DNA from: JACDAL01 sp963849115
GTDB taxonomy: Bacteria; Actinomycetota; CADDZG01; WHSQ01
Assembly (NCBI GenBank): GCA_963849115.1
Contig: CAWKGK010000004.1
Location: 62,001-126,000 of the forward strand
Direction of reading: 5' to 3'
DNA: 64,000 nt
The notes under the pieces are model-generated. The model did no database searches and had not been told where the DNA came from. It saw nothing but the letters and a program-made list of their open reading frames with translations. Positions 33,497 through 42,058 of this stretch are shown piece by piece (within the stretch, counting starts at the first letter, position 1; each line of letters starts with the position of its first letter). The position numbers and the translations under genes were made by a program.

Positions 33497-34641
33497 CCCA
33501 GACCGAGCCGGAGGGCAGTCCTTCACATCCTAAAGCCATACCTCACGGTTTGAACTTGGAGAAGATCGTGATCCTGGGTACAGGATTGATCGGAGGCTCG
33601 GTGGGTTTGGCCCTCAAGGCGGCGCGGCCCGGGCTGCAGGTGATCGGATACGACACCGAGCGGGGCTCCGCCGAGACGGCTGTGGACAGAGGGGCGATTG
33701 ATCATGCTGCGGTCTCGGTGGAGGAGGCCACCGTGGACGCCGAGTTGGTGCTCCTTTGTATGCCGGTCGATCTCATCCCCGAGACCCTCGAGCAGCTGGC
33801 GGCGGCCCGCCGCGGGGCACTCGTGAGCGACGTGGGGAGCGCCAAGACGAGGGTCGTGGCTGAGGGAGAACGACTTTTCGGACATCTGTTCGTGGGAGGC
33901 CATCCCATGACGGGCTCCGAACGCCACGGCATCGAGGCGGCAGACGCCGACCTGTTCCGCGACGCTCATTGGGTCCTGACTCCCACGCCTGCGACTGCGT
34001 CCGAGGCCTATGCCGCGGTGGCGGGTTTCGTAACCACGCTGGGCGCTCGTCCGGTGGCCCTCGACCCGGCGTCGCACGACGCACTCGTGGCGCGCCTCAG
34101 CCATCTCCCGCAACTCGTGGCGAGCGCCATCGTGGAGCTGGCTGCGGGAGCGGGCGACCGGGCCGCCCTGCTGGGACTGGCGGGCCCGGGATTCAGGGAC
34201 GTCACGCGCATCGCAGCCAGCGACCCAGACTTGTGGGTGGCCATTATCAAGGCAAATACTAAGGCTGTAGTAGACGGTTTGAGCATGCTGGGGGTGCGCC
34301 TCGGGGAACTTGGCGAGGCAATCCAGGCCGAACGCTGGAACGATCTCAAAGATTTCCTCGGCGCCGCGCGAGAAGCCCGACTGGAGCTCTTTGCCAAGCC
34401 CGAGTACGGAGGCCCGCCGGTGGCACTGTCGATGATGGTGCCCGACCGGCCCGGCGTCCTGGCCGAGGTCACCACTGCGGCCACCCAGCGCGGCGCCAAC
34501 ATCGAGGACCTCCGCATCGTTCACTCTACTGAAGGGGGCAGGGGACGGCTGGAGCTTGTGGTGGCGGGGGAGGATAGAGCCGAGCGCCTGGTGGAGGATC
34601 TGCTCGGGCTCGGTTATCACGTCGACCGCCGCGTTGAGTAG
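33493..34641 (+). CDS. tyrA: Prephenate dehydrogenase with C-terminal ACT domain
   Basis: 382 aa. NAD-binding IVILGTGLIGGSVGLAL, DVGSAKTRVV, GGHPMTGSERHGIEAA and SHLPQLVASAIV are the family motifs (His of the catalytic pair in each of the last two). Residues from about 305 (VALSMMVPDRPGVLAEVTTAA) form an ACT domain for tyrosine feedback. Coupled to aroH by a 4-base overlap. Confidence 0.94.
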   Translation: MTQTEPEGSPSHPKAIPHGLNLEKIVILGTGLIGGSVGLALKAARPGLQVIGYDTERGSAETAVDRGAIDHAAVSVEEATVDAELVLLCMPVDLIPETLEQLAAARRGALVSDVGSAKTRVVAEGERLFGHLFVGGHPMTGSERHGIEAADADLFRDAHWVLTPTPATASEAYAAVAGFVTTLGARPVALDPASHDALVARLSHLPQLVASAIVELAAGAGDRAALLGLAGPGFRDVTRIAASDPDLWVAIIKANTKAVVDGLSMLGVRLGELGEAIQAERWNDLKDFLGAAREARLELFAKPEYGGPPVALSMMVPDRPGVLAEVTTAATQRGANIEDLRIVHSTEGGRGRLELVVAGEDRAERLVEDLLGLGYHVDRRVE

Positions 34642-34642
34642 G

Positions 34643-34656
34643 ACTCGTTGACAAGT
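34643..34656. promoter_or_regulatory. ACTCGT-TG-ACAAGT site before aroA
   Basis: Eleven of twelve arm bases match the perfect scpA copy. It overlaps TTGACA (34648-34653), a good -35 hexamer; a possible -10, TAGAAA, is at 34669-34674. The 65-base gap is much richer in A/T than its surroundings and contains TCGATG twice (34688-34693 and 34704-34709). Confidence 0.4.
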
Positions 34657-34706
34657 ATATCTAGCTACTAGAAAACAAGCCGACTCGTCGATGTATCTAC
34701 TTATCG

Positions 34707-36029
34707 ATGAATCACTTAGGAGAGAGATTGACTAGACCACTATCGGGTCGCGTGCGGGTACCAGGCGACAAGTCGATCTCCCATCGCGCCCTACTCCTCG
34801 CTGCCCTGGCCGCGGGTAGCTCCCGAATCGAGGGACTGAACACCGGCCTTGACGTGGGTGCGACGCTGAACGCCGTCCGCGCCCTGGGAGTTCGCTGTCG
34901 TTTGTCCCACGATCGTACTCAAGCTCAAGTAGAAGGTTGTGGTTATTCGGGGCTGCACGAGGCCGAGGATGTGATCGACGCCGGCAACTCCGGGACCACC
35001 TTGAGACTGGTGGCGGGGGTGTGCTCGGCCATCGCGGGAGTCAGCGTTTTGACTGGGGACGCATCGCTTCGCCGCAGACCGATGGCGAGGATCGCGCTCC
35101 CGCTCAGGAGACTGGGCGCCGCGGTGGACGGACGGCGGGGCGGCGAGCTGCCTCCGCTGATAGTGCGAGGGGGGAACCTGCGCGGCGCCGCTCTCGAGAC
35201 CGGGGTGGCGAGCGCCCAGGTGAAGTCCGCCCTACTGCTGGCCGCCCTCGGCGCCCAGGGAATCACCTCGATCACCGAGCCGAGCCTCAGCCGAGACCAC
35301 ACCGAGCGCATGCTGGAAGCCTCAGGAGTGGAACTTGAACGCTCCCAGAACACGGTGACCGTCGCCGGAGGGCAATGCCCGGCCCCCCTCGATCTCCGGG
35401 TCCCCGGCGATATCTCGTCCGCGGTCTTCCTCCTCGTTGCCGCCACGCTGATCCCCGGCTCCGATCTCACGGTTGCAGATGTCGGTCTCAACCCCACCCG
35501 CTGTGGCGCCCTCGACGTGTTGCAGCGCATGGGCGCTCAACTCGACATCGAAGTGCTCGGCAAGGAGTGCGGAGAACCGGTGGGCACGGTGCGAGCCCGG
35601 GCGGTCTCGAGCCTTAGGGGTGTCCAGATCGAAGGCGAGCAAATCCCCTTCCTCATAGACGAGATCCCCGCGCTGGCGATCGCCGCAGCACACGCCCAAG
35701 GGCGAACGATTGTGACCGGCGCCTCGGAACTGCGGGTGAAGGAGAGCGATCGCATCGGCGCAGTGGTGGAGGGACTCGGGGTTTTGGGAGTCCAGGCGCG
35801 GGCACTGCCCGACGGGATGATCGTGGAGGGGCCGGCCGCGTGGTCCGGCGGAGACATCGACGAACGGGGCGACCACCGCATTGCTCTGGCCTTCGCGCTC
35901 GCGGGTCTGACTTCGGGCAAGCCCGTCCGGATCAGGCGGTGGGAGACCGTGAACACGTCCTTCCCGGAGTTCTGGGACATCGTGTCCACGGCGGCCGGCG
36001 AGCGCCCGGGACCAGGATCCCCTGCGTGA
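34707..36029 (+). CDS. aroA: 3-phosphoshikimate 1-carboxyvinyltransferase (EPSP synthase)
   Basis: 440 aa, joins shikimate 3-phosphate with phosphoenolpyruvate. RVPGDKSISHRALLLAALA is the N-terminal substrate motif, GNSGTTLRLVAGV the second, and LRVKESDRIGAVVEGL and GDHRIALAFALAG the C-terminal ones, with the active-site Asp in IPFLIDEIPALA. The sequence has the class I glyphosate-motif region DAGNSGTT and LRRRPMAR. It overlaps cmk by 4 bases; aroA-cmk pairing is common. Confidence 0.95.
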   Translation: MNHLGERLTRPLSGRVRVPGDKSISHRALLLAALAAGSSRIEGLNTGLDVGATLNAVRALGVRCRLSHDRTQAQVEGCGYSGLHEAEDVIDAGNSGTTLRLVAGVCSAIAGVSVLTGDASLRRRPMARIALPLRRLGAAVDGRRGGELPPLIVRGGNLRGAALETGVASAQVKSALLLAALGAQGITSITEPSLSRDHTERMLEASGVELERSQNTVTVAGGQCPAPLDLRVPGDISSAVFLLVAATLIPGSDLTVADVGLNPTRCGALDVLQRMGAQLDIEVLGKECGEPVGTVRARAVSSLRGVQIEGEQIPFLIDEIPALAIAAAHAQGRTIVTGASELRVKESDRIGAVVEGLGVLGVQARALPDGMIVEGPAAWSGGDIDERGDHRIALAFALAGLTSGKPVRIRRWETVNTSFPEFWDIVSTAAGERPGPGSPA

Positions 36030-36688
36030 CCGTAATCGCAATCGATGGTCCTGCGGGAGCCGGCAAGAGCTCGGTTGCTCGCGCCGTCGCAACCGCTCTC
36101 TCCTTTTCCTATCTCGACACCGGCGCTTTGTACCGAGCCATAGCGCTGGCCGTCCTCGAGGAGGGGGTTCCGCCCGGAGACGAGGATGCGGTAGCCGTCG
36201 TAGCGTCAAGAGTTGAGGTGAAAGTGCACGGTGACAGGACGTTACTGAACGGGCGGGACGTCTCAGACAGAATCAGAGATGAGGACGTCACCATGATCGT
36301 GTCCCTGATCTCCTCCTATCCGGGCGTACGGGAAAGGCTGCTGCAGTTGCAGAAGGAGATGCTGGTGGGGGGCGACATCGTGATCGAAGGCCGCGATATC
36401 GGCACCCGCGTCGCGCCCGATGCTGACTTGAAGATCTACCTCACGGCCACGCTCGAGCAGCGCGCCGCCCGCCGCGCCGGCCAGATCGGCGCCCAAGGAA
36501 GTGACCAGGTGTCCATGAAGCGGGACCTCGAAAACCGCGACCGTGCAGACGCAGAGCGGCGAGAGTCGCCGCTGGTGCAGGCGTCCGATTCGCTCGCCAT
36601 CGACTCCACGGACCTGAGCTTCGACGAGGTCGTCGACCAGATCCTCTCCTTGGCTAGAAGTTCCATGGCTCGAGAGCGCAACCGCTGA
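36026..36688 (+). CDS. cmk: Cytidylate kinase
   Basis: 220 aa, phosphorylates CMP/dCMP. P-loop IDGPAGAGKSSVA at the N-terminus, YLDTGALYRAIAL, IEGRDIGTRVAPDADLKIYL and a late DSTDLSFDEVVDQI. GTG start gives a 4-base GTGA overlap with aroA. Its own stop overlaps the probable CTG start of der. Confidence 0.95.
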   Translation: MTVIAIDGPAGAGKSSVARAVATALSFSYLDTGALYRAIALAVLEEGVPPGDEDAVAVVASRVEVKVHGDRTLLNGRDVSDRIRDEDVTMIVSLISSYPGVRERLLQLQKEMLVGGDIVIEGRDIGTRVAPDADLKIYLTATLEQRAARRAGQIGAQGSDQVSMKRDLENRDRADAERRESPLVQASDSLAIDSTDLSFDEVVDQILSLARSSMARERNR

Positions 36689-38028
36689 CACCCGCCGAGA
36701 GTCGCCCCACTCTTCCCCTCGTTGCAGTGGTTGGCCGCCCGAATGTGGGAAAATCATCGCTCGTCAACCGGGTCCTCGGCCGCAGAGAGGCCATAGTAGA
36801 AGCCACGCCCGGCGTCACGCGCGACCGACATGGCTACGAGGCGGAGTGGGCCGGCCATCGCTTCGAGATAGTCGACACAGGCGGGCTGGAGCCCGGCACC
36901 CAGGGGCTCGAGACGTTGGTGCGCGAACAGGCGGAGCTCGCTATTCAGGCGGCGGATGTCGTGGTCATGGTCGTCGACATCGTGACCGGCCCCTTGCAAG
37001 AGGATGCGGCCGTCGCGCGGATCCTTCAACGATCCGGCAAACCCGTTGTGGTTGCTGCCAACAAGGCCGACGAGCCTCGTTCCGAAACCGACGCGCAGCT
37101 CTTCCTGAGCCTGGGCCTCGGCAGCCCCTCCGCCCTATCCGCCCTCCACGGGAGAGGTTCAGGAGACTTCCTCGACGCGGTCGTGGCGCGGCTCCCCCCA
37201 GCACCCAGCAAAGAGAGCGCCGAGTGGGCGGCCGTGGCCGTCGTGGGGCGGCCGAACGTGGGGAAGTCCTCCTTGCTCAACGCCCTGACGGGAGAGAGGA
37301 GAGCGCTGGTCGATGCTCGACCCGGCACCACGCGCGATCCGGTCGACTCCCACCTTCTGCTACCCGGAGGCCATTCGATGCGGATCCTAGACACCGCCGG
37401 AATGAGGCGCGCCGTCCGCATCGACGACCCACTCGAGTACTTCAGCCTGCTGAGAGCACAGCGTGTCCTCGAGAGGGTCGATGTCGCTCTATTGGTTGTC
37501 GACGCCAATGAAGGGGTGACGGGGCACGATCAGCGCATCGCGGAAGAGATAGCGAGCGGAGGACGTGCCTGCGTCATCGCGATGAACAAGTGGGATCTGG
37601 CGCCCAGGGACCCACCGGAGCGTCTGCGTCTGGAACGCTCCACCGACCAACGCCTCCGCTTCATGCCGTGGGCGCGGCGCATCCGCACCTCCGCCCTCTC
37701 AGGCCGCGGCCTCCATCGCATCGGCCCGGGGCTCGAGGAGGCGGTGGCGTCTCATAGGAGGAGGCTTCCAACGTCAGTGTTGAACAACATCATCCACTCC
37801 GCCCAAGAATCGAACCCACACCCACGATCTCGCGGCGGCAACGTGCGCGTCTATTACGGAGCGCAGGTTGCGGTGAGCCCTCCCACGGTGCTGCTGTTCA
37901 CCTCGGCCCCCCTGTCCTCCCGCTACGTTCGCTTTCTCGAGGGCCGGATTCGCTCCGCCGAGCCCTTCCACGGCTCTGCCCTGACGATTCGGTGGAAGTT
38001 GAGAAACAGACGTCAACTAAAGGTCTAG
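36685..38028 (+). CDS. der: Ribosome-associated GTPase Der (EngA)
   Basis: 447 aa with two GTPase domains and a C-terminal KH-like domain. G1 motifs GRPNVGKSSLVN and GRPNVGKSSLLN, G3 DTGG and DTAGM, G4 NKAD and NKWD are all present. The only standard start is GTG 36727, which would cut into the first strand (PLVAVVGRP). The frame is open to codon CTG 36685, which overlaps the cmk stop as CTGA, just like the ATGA/GTGA joins elsewhere in this operon; CTG is therefore the likely start. Function: 50S subunit maturation. Confidence 0.93.
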   Translation: MTPAESRPTLPLVAVVGRPNVGKSSLVNRVLGRREAIVEATPGVTRDRHGYEAEWAGHRFEIVDTGGLEPGTQGLETLVREQAELAIQAADVVVMVVDIVTGPLQEDAAVARILQRSGKPVVVAANKADEPRSETDAQLFLSLGLGSPSALSALHGRGSGDFLDAVVARLPPAPSKESAEWAAVAVVGRPNVGKSSLLNALTGERRALVDARPGTTRDPVDSHLLLPGGHSMRILDTAGMRRAVRIDDPLEYFSLLRAQRVLERVDVALLVVDANEGVTGHDQRIAEEIASGGRACVIAMNKWDLAPRDPPERLRLERSTDQRLRFMPWARRIRTSALSGRGLHRIGPGLEEAVASHRRRLPTSVLNNIIHSAQESNPHPRSRGGNVRVYYGAQVAVSPPTVLLFTSAPLSSRYVRFLEGRIRSAEPFHGSALTIRWKLRNRRQLKV

Positions 38029-38097
38029 ATTTGTTCGGTGGGGGAGGAGTTACTGCCGAAGCCAGAGCGGCGGCTGCAGCGCTATGATCGACGGCTT

Positions 38098-38172
38098 CGG
38101 GACGTGGCGCAGCTTGGTTAGCGCACTGGTCTGGGGGACCAGGGGTCGCCGGTTCAAATCCGGCCGTCCCGA
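38098..38172 (+). tRNA. tRNA-Pro (anticodon GGG)
   Basis: 75 bases fold as a cloverleaf: acceptor CGGGACG/CGTCCCG, D arm GCGC-AGCTTGGTTA-GCGC, anticodon stem CTGGT/ACCAG with loop CTGGGGG (anticodon GGG), T arm GCCGG-TTCAAAT-CCGGC, discriminator A. CCA is not encoded. Confidence 0.97.
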
Positions 38173-38264
38173 CTAGGTTGGGCCTCATTGAACCGGCGTA
38201 ATCGGAAGCGGCGGTGAGCCTGCGCCGGTAGCGGTCGCGGTGCTGCCGATGCCACAATCGCACG

Positions 38265-38900
38265 GTGACGCCGGCCAGACGCCCCCCGAATGAAGAGGAG
38301 CTCCCGCCCTCCCCAAGCTCCCCGGGGGGCGGAAGCGACGAGAGCCGTCTCCTCACCGTGCCCAACGTTCTATCCGCTCTTCGCCTGGCCCTCGTGCCCT
38401 TCTTCGTGTGGCTGTTCGTGTCGGGGCGCGAGGAGGCGGCCGTCCTGCTCTATGGCCTAGGGGCTTCAACGGACTGGCTGGACGGATACATCGCCCGGCG
38501 CACGGGCCAGATCACCGAGCTGGGCAGGTTGCTCGATCCGCTCGCCGATCGCATCTATATCGCCGCCCTCGTCGTGGCTCTCACCATCCGGGGTGTCCTG
38601 CCCTTGTGGCTGGCGGTGGGCGTCGTTGGGCGCGATGCCCTCCTGCTGGCGCTTTTTCCCCTGGTCGACCGTAAGACGACGGCGCGCCTGAGGGTCAACT
38701 TCACAGGCAAGACCGCAACCGCTTCGCTCCTGGTGGGCCTCACCTGCCTGGCCCTCTCCGAGACCAGCTTCGGAGGTCGGCCGTGGGAGCAGATCGGTTT
38801 CTTCCTGGTGGTGGTGGGGTTCGTCCTCTACTGGATCTCGGGCATCATGTATGCAGGGGCCGCGAGGTCGAGCGTGGGGTTCGGCCGAGGGGCGGGGTGA
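38265..38900 (+). CDS. CDP-alcohol phosphatidyltransferase (PgsA-like)
   Basis: 211 aa, five to six membrane helices. The CDP-alcohol motif D-x2-D-G-x2-A-R-x8-G-x3-D-x3-D is present in TDWLDGYIARRTGQITELGRLLDPLAD (spread over residues about 71-97; LDG, AR, GRLLD and LAD are the key parts). NVLSALRLALVPFFVWLF is the usual first helix. Likely makes phosphatidylglycerol phosphate or a related lipid. GTG start. A pgsA-type gene lies near garA in M. tuberculosis too. Confidence 0.85.
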   Translation: MTPARRPPNEEELPPSPSSPGGGSDESRLLTVPNVLSALRLALVPFFVWLFVSGREEAAVLLYGLGASTDWLDGYIARRTGQITELGRLLDPLADRIYIAALVVALTIRGVLPLWLAVGVVGRDALLLALFPLVDRKTTARLRVNFTGKTATASLLVGLTCLALSETSFGGRPWEQIGFFLVVVGFVLYWISGIMYAGAARSSVGFGRGAG

Positions 38901-38939
38901 GCGTCAACCCTGGGACCACTGCTGAGTACCCCGACATCT

Positions 38940-38953
38940 ACTTGTGCACTGGT
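38940..38953. promoter_or_regulatory. ACTTGT-GC-ACTGGT site upstream of the garA promoter
   Basis: Ten of twelve arm bases match the scpA site. It lies about 36 bases upstream of the -35 element of the garA promoter, an activator-like position. Weak on its own; supported by the other copies. Confidence 0.25.
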
Positions 38954-38989
38954 GTACTCATCAACAAATGGATAGTGGGTGAGCCGGCG

Positions 38990-39017
38990 TTGACCATGTC
39001 TAAAGCTTTGCTATAGG
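38990..39017 (+). promoter_or_regulatory. Sigma70-type promoter of garA
   Basis: TTGACC (38990-38995), a 16-base spacer and TATAGG (39012-39017). The start codon at 39029 is only 11 bases beyond the -10, and no Shine-Dalgarno is present, so the mRNA would be nearly leaderless. Confidence 0.55.
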
Positions 39018-39028
39018 GTCATAAAATC

Positions 39029-39499
39029 ATGCCCGTGTATTGCAATAACTGTGGTCATCGCAACCCTCAGGGGGCCAATTTCTGCTCTTCCTGCGGGGCG
39101 CCGCTCGCGGCCGAGTCTAGTGACACGACCGTGAGCTTCATGCCCACCGAGTTGGAGGCGGAGCTCGACGAAGAAGTCCACATATCGCCCGAGGAAGTCG
39201 AAGCCGGACGGGGCGTGCTGGTGGTCAAGCGAGGGCCCAACGCGGGAAGCAAGTACTTCCTCGACTCAGACATCACTCAGATCGGAAGGCACCCCGAGAG
39301 CGACATCTTCCTCGACGACATCACGGTCTCACGCCGCCACGCGGAGATAAGGCGGGATGCTTCCGGCTTCTCTATGCACGATGTCGGCAGCCTCAACGGC
39401 ACCTACGTCAACCGCGAGCGGGTGGAGGGGGCCGAGCTCCGCTCCGGGGACGAGATTCAGATCGGTAAGTTCAAGCTCGTCGTCCTCACCGGAAGCTGA
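39029..39499 (+). CDS. garA: Zinc-ribbon plus FHA protein, GarA/OdhI-like
   Basis: 156 aa. An N-terminal zinc ribbon (C5, C8, C19, C22) replaces the short N-terminus of mycobacterial GarA. DTTVSF (T33, T34) recalls the phosphorylated ETTSVF motif of GarA. The FHA domain runs from about 63 to 152, with IGRHPESDIFLDD, VSRRHAEIRR and GSLNGTYVN (phosphothreonine pocket Arg, Ser, Asn). GarA, when unphosphorylated, inhibits 2-oxoglutarate dehydrogenase and glutamate enzymes. Followed 3 bases on by an FtsR-like MerR gene, as in mycobacteria. Confidence 0.85.
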   Translation: MPVYCNNCGHRNPQGANFCSSCGAPLAAESSDTTVSFMPTELEAELDEEVHISPEEVEAGRGVLVVKRGPNAGSKYFLDSDITQIGRHPESDIFLDDITVSRRHAEIRRDASGFSMHDVGSLNGTYVNRERVEGAELRSGDEIQIGKFKLVVLTGS

Positions 39500-39501
39500 C
39501 C

Positions 39502-40215
39502 ATGCCCCTGTCCAAGGCACGTGACTATCTGAGCATCGGAGAGGTGCTCGACTCTCTACGACGAGAGTTTCCGGACGTCAGCATCTCCAAGATTCGTTTT
39601 CTCGAGAGCGAGGGGCTGGTGACTCCGGAGCGCACGTCCAAGGGCTACAGGAAGTTCTACGACGAAGACCTCACCCGGCTTCGTCACATCCTCACCCTTC
39701 AGCGGGATCAGTTTCTGCCGCTCAAGGTCATCAAGAAGCGGCTGGAGGGCACGCCCGAGGCGCGCTCCTCATCGCCCCCGGCCGAGCAGGCCGACGGGGC
39801 GGCGGCTTCCCAGGCCGACACCCCCCCGGACTCGGGCCCGGCACTCGACTGGTCCGATGTTGATCTCTCATCAGCCGAGCTCGCGCGCGCCTCGGGGTTG
39901 GGTGAGGACGAGCTCGCAGCCCTGCAGGACTACAGAGTGATTGAGTCCAAAGCCCATCACGATGGAAACGACCTTCTCATCGCCAAGACGGCTCGCCGCC
40001 TCTTCGACTACGGGTTCGAGCCTCGCCACCTGAGAATGTATCGGCAAGCGTCGGAACGGGAGGCGGCGCTCATCGCCCAAGCAGTGATGCCTCTGACCAA
40101 GAAGCGGGACCCCAGGGGTCGTGAAGAGGCCGAGGTGTCCCGCCGGGAAATGGTGGCGCTATCGAAAAACCTCCGAGAGGCCTTGCTGCGCTCCATCCTC
40201 AGCACTCAGGCCTGA
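39502..40215 (+). CDS. ftsR: MerR family regulator, FtsR/Rv1828-like
   Basis: 237 aa. The N-terminal MerR winged helix is YLSIGEVLDSLRREFPDVSISKIRFLESEGLVTPERT (residues about 9-45). A Pro/Ser/Ala-rich linker (95-120) leads to a second domain, LARASGLGEDELAALQDYRVI then LLIAKTARRLFDYGFEPRHLRMY, as in Rv1828 and Corynebacterium FtsR, a regulator of ftsZ. The orthologous gene always follows garA in Actinobacteria. Confidence 0.88.
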   Translation: MPLSKARDYLSIGEVLDSLRREFPDVSISKIRFLESEGLVTPERTSKGYRKFYDEDLTRLRHILTLQRDQFLPLKVIKKRLEGTPEARSSSPPAEQADGAAASQADTPPDSGPALDWSDVDLSSAELARASGLGEDELAALQDYRVIESKAHHDGNDLLIAKTARRLFDYGFEPRHLRMYRQASEREAALIAQAVMPLTKKRDPRGREEAEVSRREMVALSKNLREALLRSILSTQA

Positions 40216-40233
40216 ACCCTCCTTAAGAGCTAT

Positions 40234-41394
40234 ATGCACTTGTGGATTAGTCGACTTACGTTTATCGCTTCGAGCCTGCTCATATTCGGGTCTCCTTGTT
40301 TGCACCCGGCAACGGCGCGCCCCAGGCCCGGCGGGGTCACCTGCCGCGCTTGTGTCGTCGTCGACGACACCGGCGCGACCCTGTGGGCGCGCCGGGCCAA
40401 GACACCACTGGCGAACGCCAGTACCACCAAGATGCTCACCGCACTCACCGTGCTCGAGCTGGGCACCAAGGCTCAGCGCGAGGTCGTGGTTTCGGAGCAG
40501 GCGGCGGCCACCGGTGGGGGAGGTCTCGACCTCGAGACCGGCGACGTGCTGACGGCCGAGGAGCTTCTGTACGCCATGCTGTTGAGCTCATCCAACGATG
40601 CCTCGGTTGCCCTCGCCGAGCATGCGGCAGGGTCGGAACGCGCCTTTGTTGCCGCGATGAATTCGCACGCCATCCATCTCGGAGCGCTCGACTCCCACTT
40701 CGTCACACCTCACGGGCTCGACACACCCGGGCATCGCGCGACTGCGTCGGACCTGGCGCTCGTCGGGGCAGAGCTGTTGAGCCACCCTCTGCTAAAACGC
40801 ATAGTCGGCACCGAGCAACGCAAGGTGGTCGGGCCCGACGGGCCGGAGAAGCTTAAAAACAGTAACCCTCTACTTGGGACCTATCGAGGCGTGATGGGCA
40901 TCAAGACCGGGTTCACCGATGGGGCCGGGGAGGTGCTGGTGGTGGCGGCGCAGCGGCACCGGCGACGCCTCATCGCCGTGGCGATGGGATCACGAGATGC
41001 CGCTGCCGATTCCAGGAGACTGCTCGACTATGGCTGGTCCAGGCTGGCGCGCTCGTTGCTTCTGCGAGAGGGAGAGGCGGTAGGCGAGGTCACGGTCGGA
41101 GATGGCGGTTCGGTCGTCGCAGTGGCGGGCGACTCGGTGCGCGGATGGGCGAGGCCCGAGGAGGTCAGCTCGCACTTCGTGGCCAGAGAAGACCTCTCGG
41201 GCGCGAGCGTGGGAGAGCCGGTGGGAAGGGTCGACGTCTATCGGGCCGGCCGGCGGATCGCCATTGCGACCGCCCTCTCGGCGGGCTCGCTGCCGGCGGC
41301 TGCGCCCGAACCCACCCCCGTGGGGGAGGCGTTGGGAACCCTTCTGGGACACGCCTTTCGGATCGCTTCATTGCTGGGCGCCTCCCCCCCATGA
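40234..41394 (+). CDS. D-alanyl-D-alanine carboxypeptidase (S11, PBP5-type)
   Basis: 386 aa. Signal peptide residues 1-28 (LTFIASSLLIFG core). Active-site motifs S63-T-T-K66, SSN (in LLSSSNDASVALAEHA) and KTG (MGIKTGFTD) are in the proper order. A C-terminal domain with a short hydrophobic end may tether it to the membrane. It trims peptidoglycan pentapeptides. ATG at 40234 fits the signal peptide; a motif related to the scpA site overlaps its first codons. Overlaps hpt by 4 bases. Confidence 0.9.
   Translation: MHLWISRLTFIASSLLIFGSPCLHPATARPRPGGVTCRACVVVDDTGATLWARRAKTPLANASTTKMLTALTVLELGTKAQREVVVSEQAAATGGGGLDLETGDVLTAEELLYAMLLSSSNDASVALAEHAAGSERAFVAAMNSHAIHLGALDSHFVTPHGLDTPGHRATASDLALVGAELLSHPLLKRIVGTEQRKVVGPDGPEKLKNSNPLLGTYRGVMGIKTGFTDGAGEVLVVAAQRHRRRLIAVAMGSRDAAADSRRLLDYGWSRLARSLLLREGEAVGEVTVGDGGSVVAVAGDSVRGWARPEEVSSHFVAREDLSGASVGEPVGRVDVYRAGRRIAIATALSAGSLPAAAPEPTPVGEALGTLLGHAFRIASLLGASPP
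40238..40251. promoter_or_regulatory. ACTTGT-GG-ATTAGT word at the start of the carboxypeptidase gene
   Basis: Ten of twelve arm bases match the scpA palindrome. It lies in codons 2-6 of the gene, so it may be coincidental; listed because of its place at a gene start. Confidence 0.2.
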
Positions 41395-41987
41395 CGCAGC
41401 CGGTCGGCCCTGCCCGTCCTCTCATTTCTGAGGAGCAGCTTCGCCGCCGTGTGGCGGGGTTGGGGACCGAGATAACACGCGCCTATACCGCGCCGCCCCA
41501 TGCCCTCGTTGTCGTGGGCGTCCTCAAGGGATCGACTCTCTTTCTCGCCGACCTCCTGCGAGCAATTCCCCTGGACACAGAGATCGATTTCATCGCGATC
41601 TCGAGCTATTCGCAGGGTCCAGACCCCCAGTCGGGAGTGGTGCGCATCGTCAAGGACCTCGACCACGATATCTCCGGCCGTGACGTGCTCCTGGTAGAGG
41701 ACATCGTCGACACTGGTTTGACTCTCAACTACCTGAGACGAGCCCTCCTCGAGCGAGAGCCACGCACGTTGGCAACGGTCGCCCTGCTGGACAAGACCGC
41801 ACGTCGCATCGTCCCCGTTCCGATCGAGTATCGAGGCTTCGAGATACCAGATGTCTTCGTGGTGGGATACGGCCTCGACTTTCAGGGTCGTTATCGCAAC
41901 CTGCGGGCGATCCAGGCGGTCTCCGATCTTGCACGCCTGGCGAACGAACCGCGTCTACTGGAGCCTTCCTGGTGGCGCAGCACTTAG
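41391..41987 (+). CDS. hpt: Hypoxanthine phosphoribosyltransferase
   Basis: 198 aa purine salvage enzyme. The PRPP loop is VLLVEDIVDTGLTL, the pyrophosphate loop VVGVLKGSTLFLADL, and the late DFQGRYRNL the base-binding/Mg region. ATG 41391 overlaps the carboxypeptidase stop (ATGA). The upstream open frame is ignored. Confidence 0.93.
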   Translation: MTQPVGPARPLISEEQLRRRVAGLGTEITRAYTAPPHALVVVGVLKGSTLFLADLLRAIPLDTEIDFIAISSYSQGPDPQSGVVRIVKDLDHDISGRDVLLVEDIVDTGLTLNYLRRALLEREPRTLATVALLDKTARRIVPVPIEYRGFEIPDVFVVGYGLDFQGRYRNLRAIQAVSDLARLANEPRLLEPSWWRST

Positions 41988-42058
41988 CGCACGTCCGAAG
42001 GCGGAGCGGAGCACGTTGCTCGCCACTTTCCAATAAGAGGGGTGTTAGCCTTCTCAGC

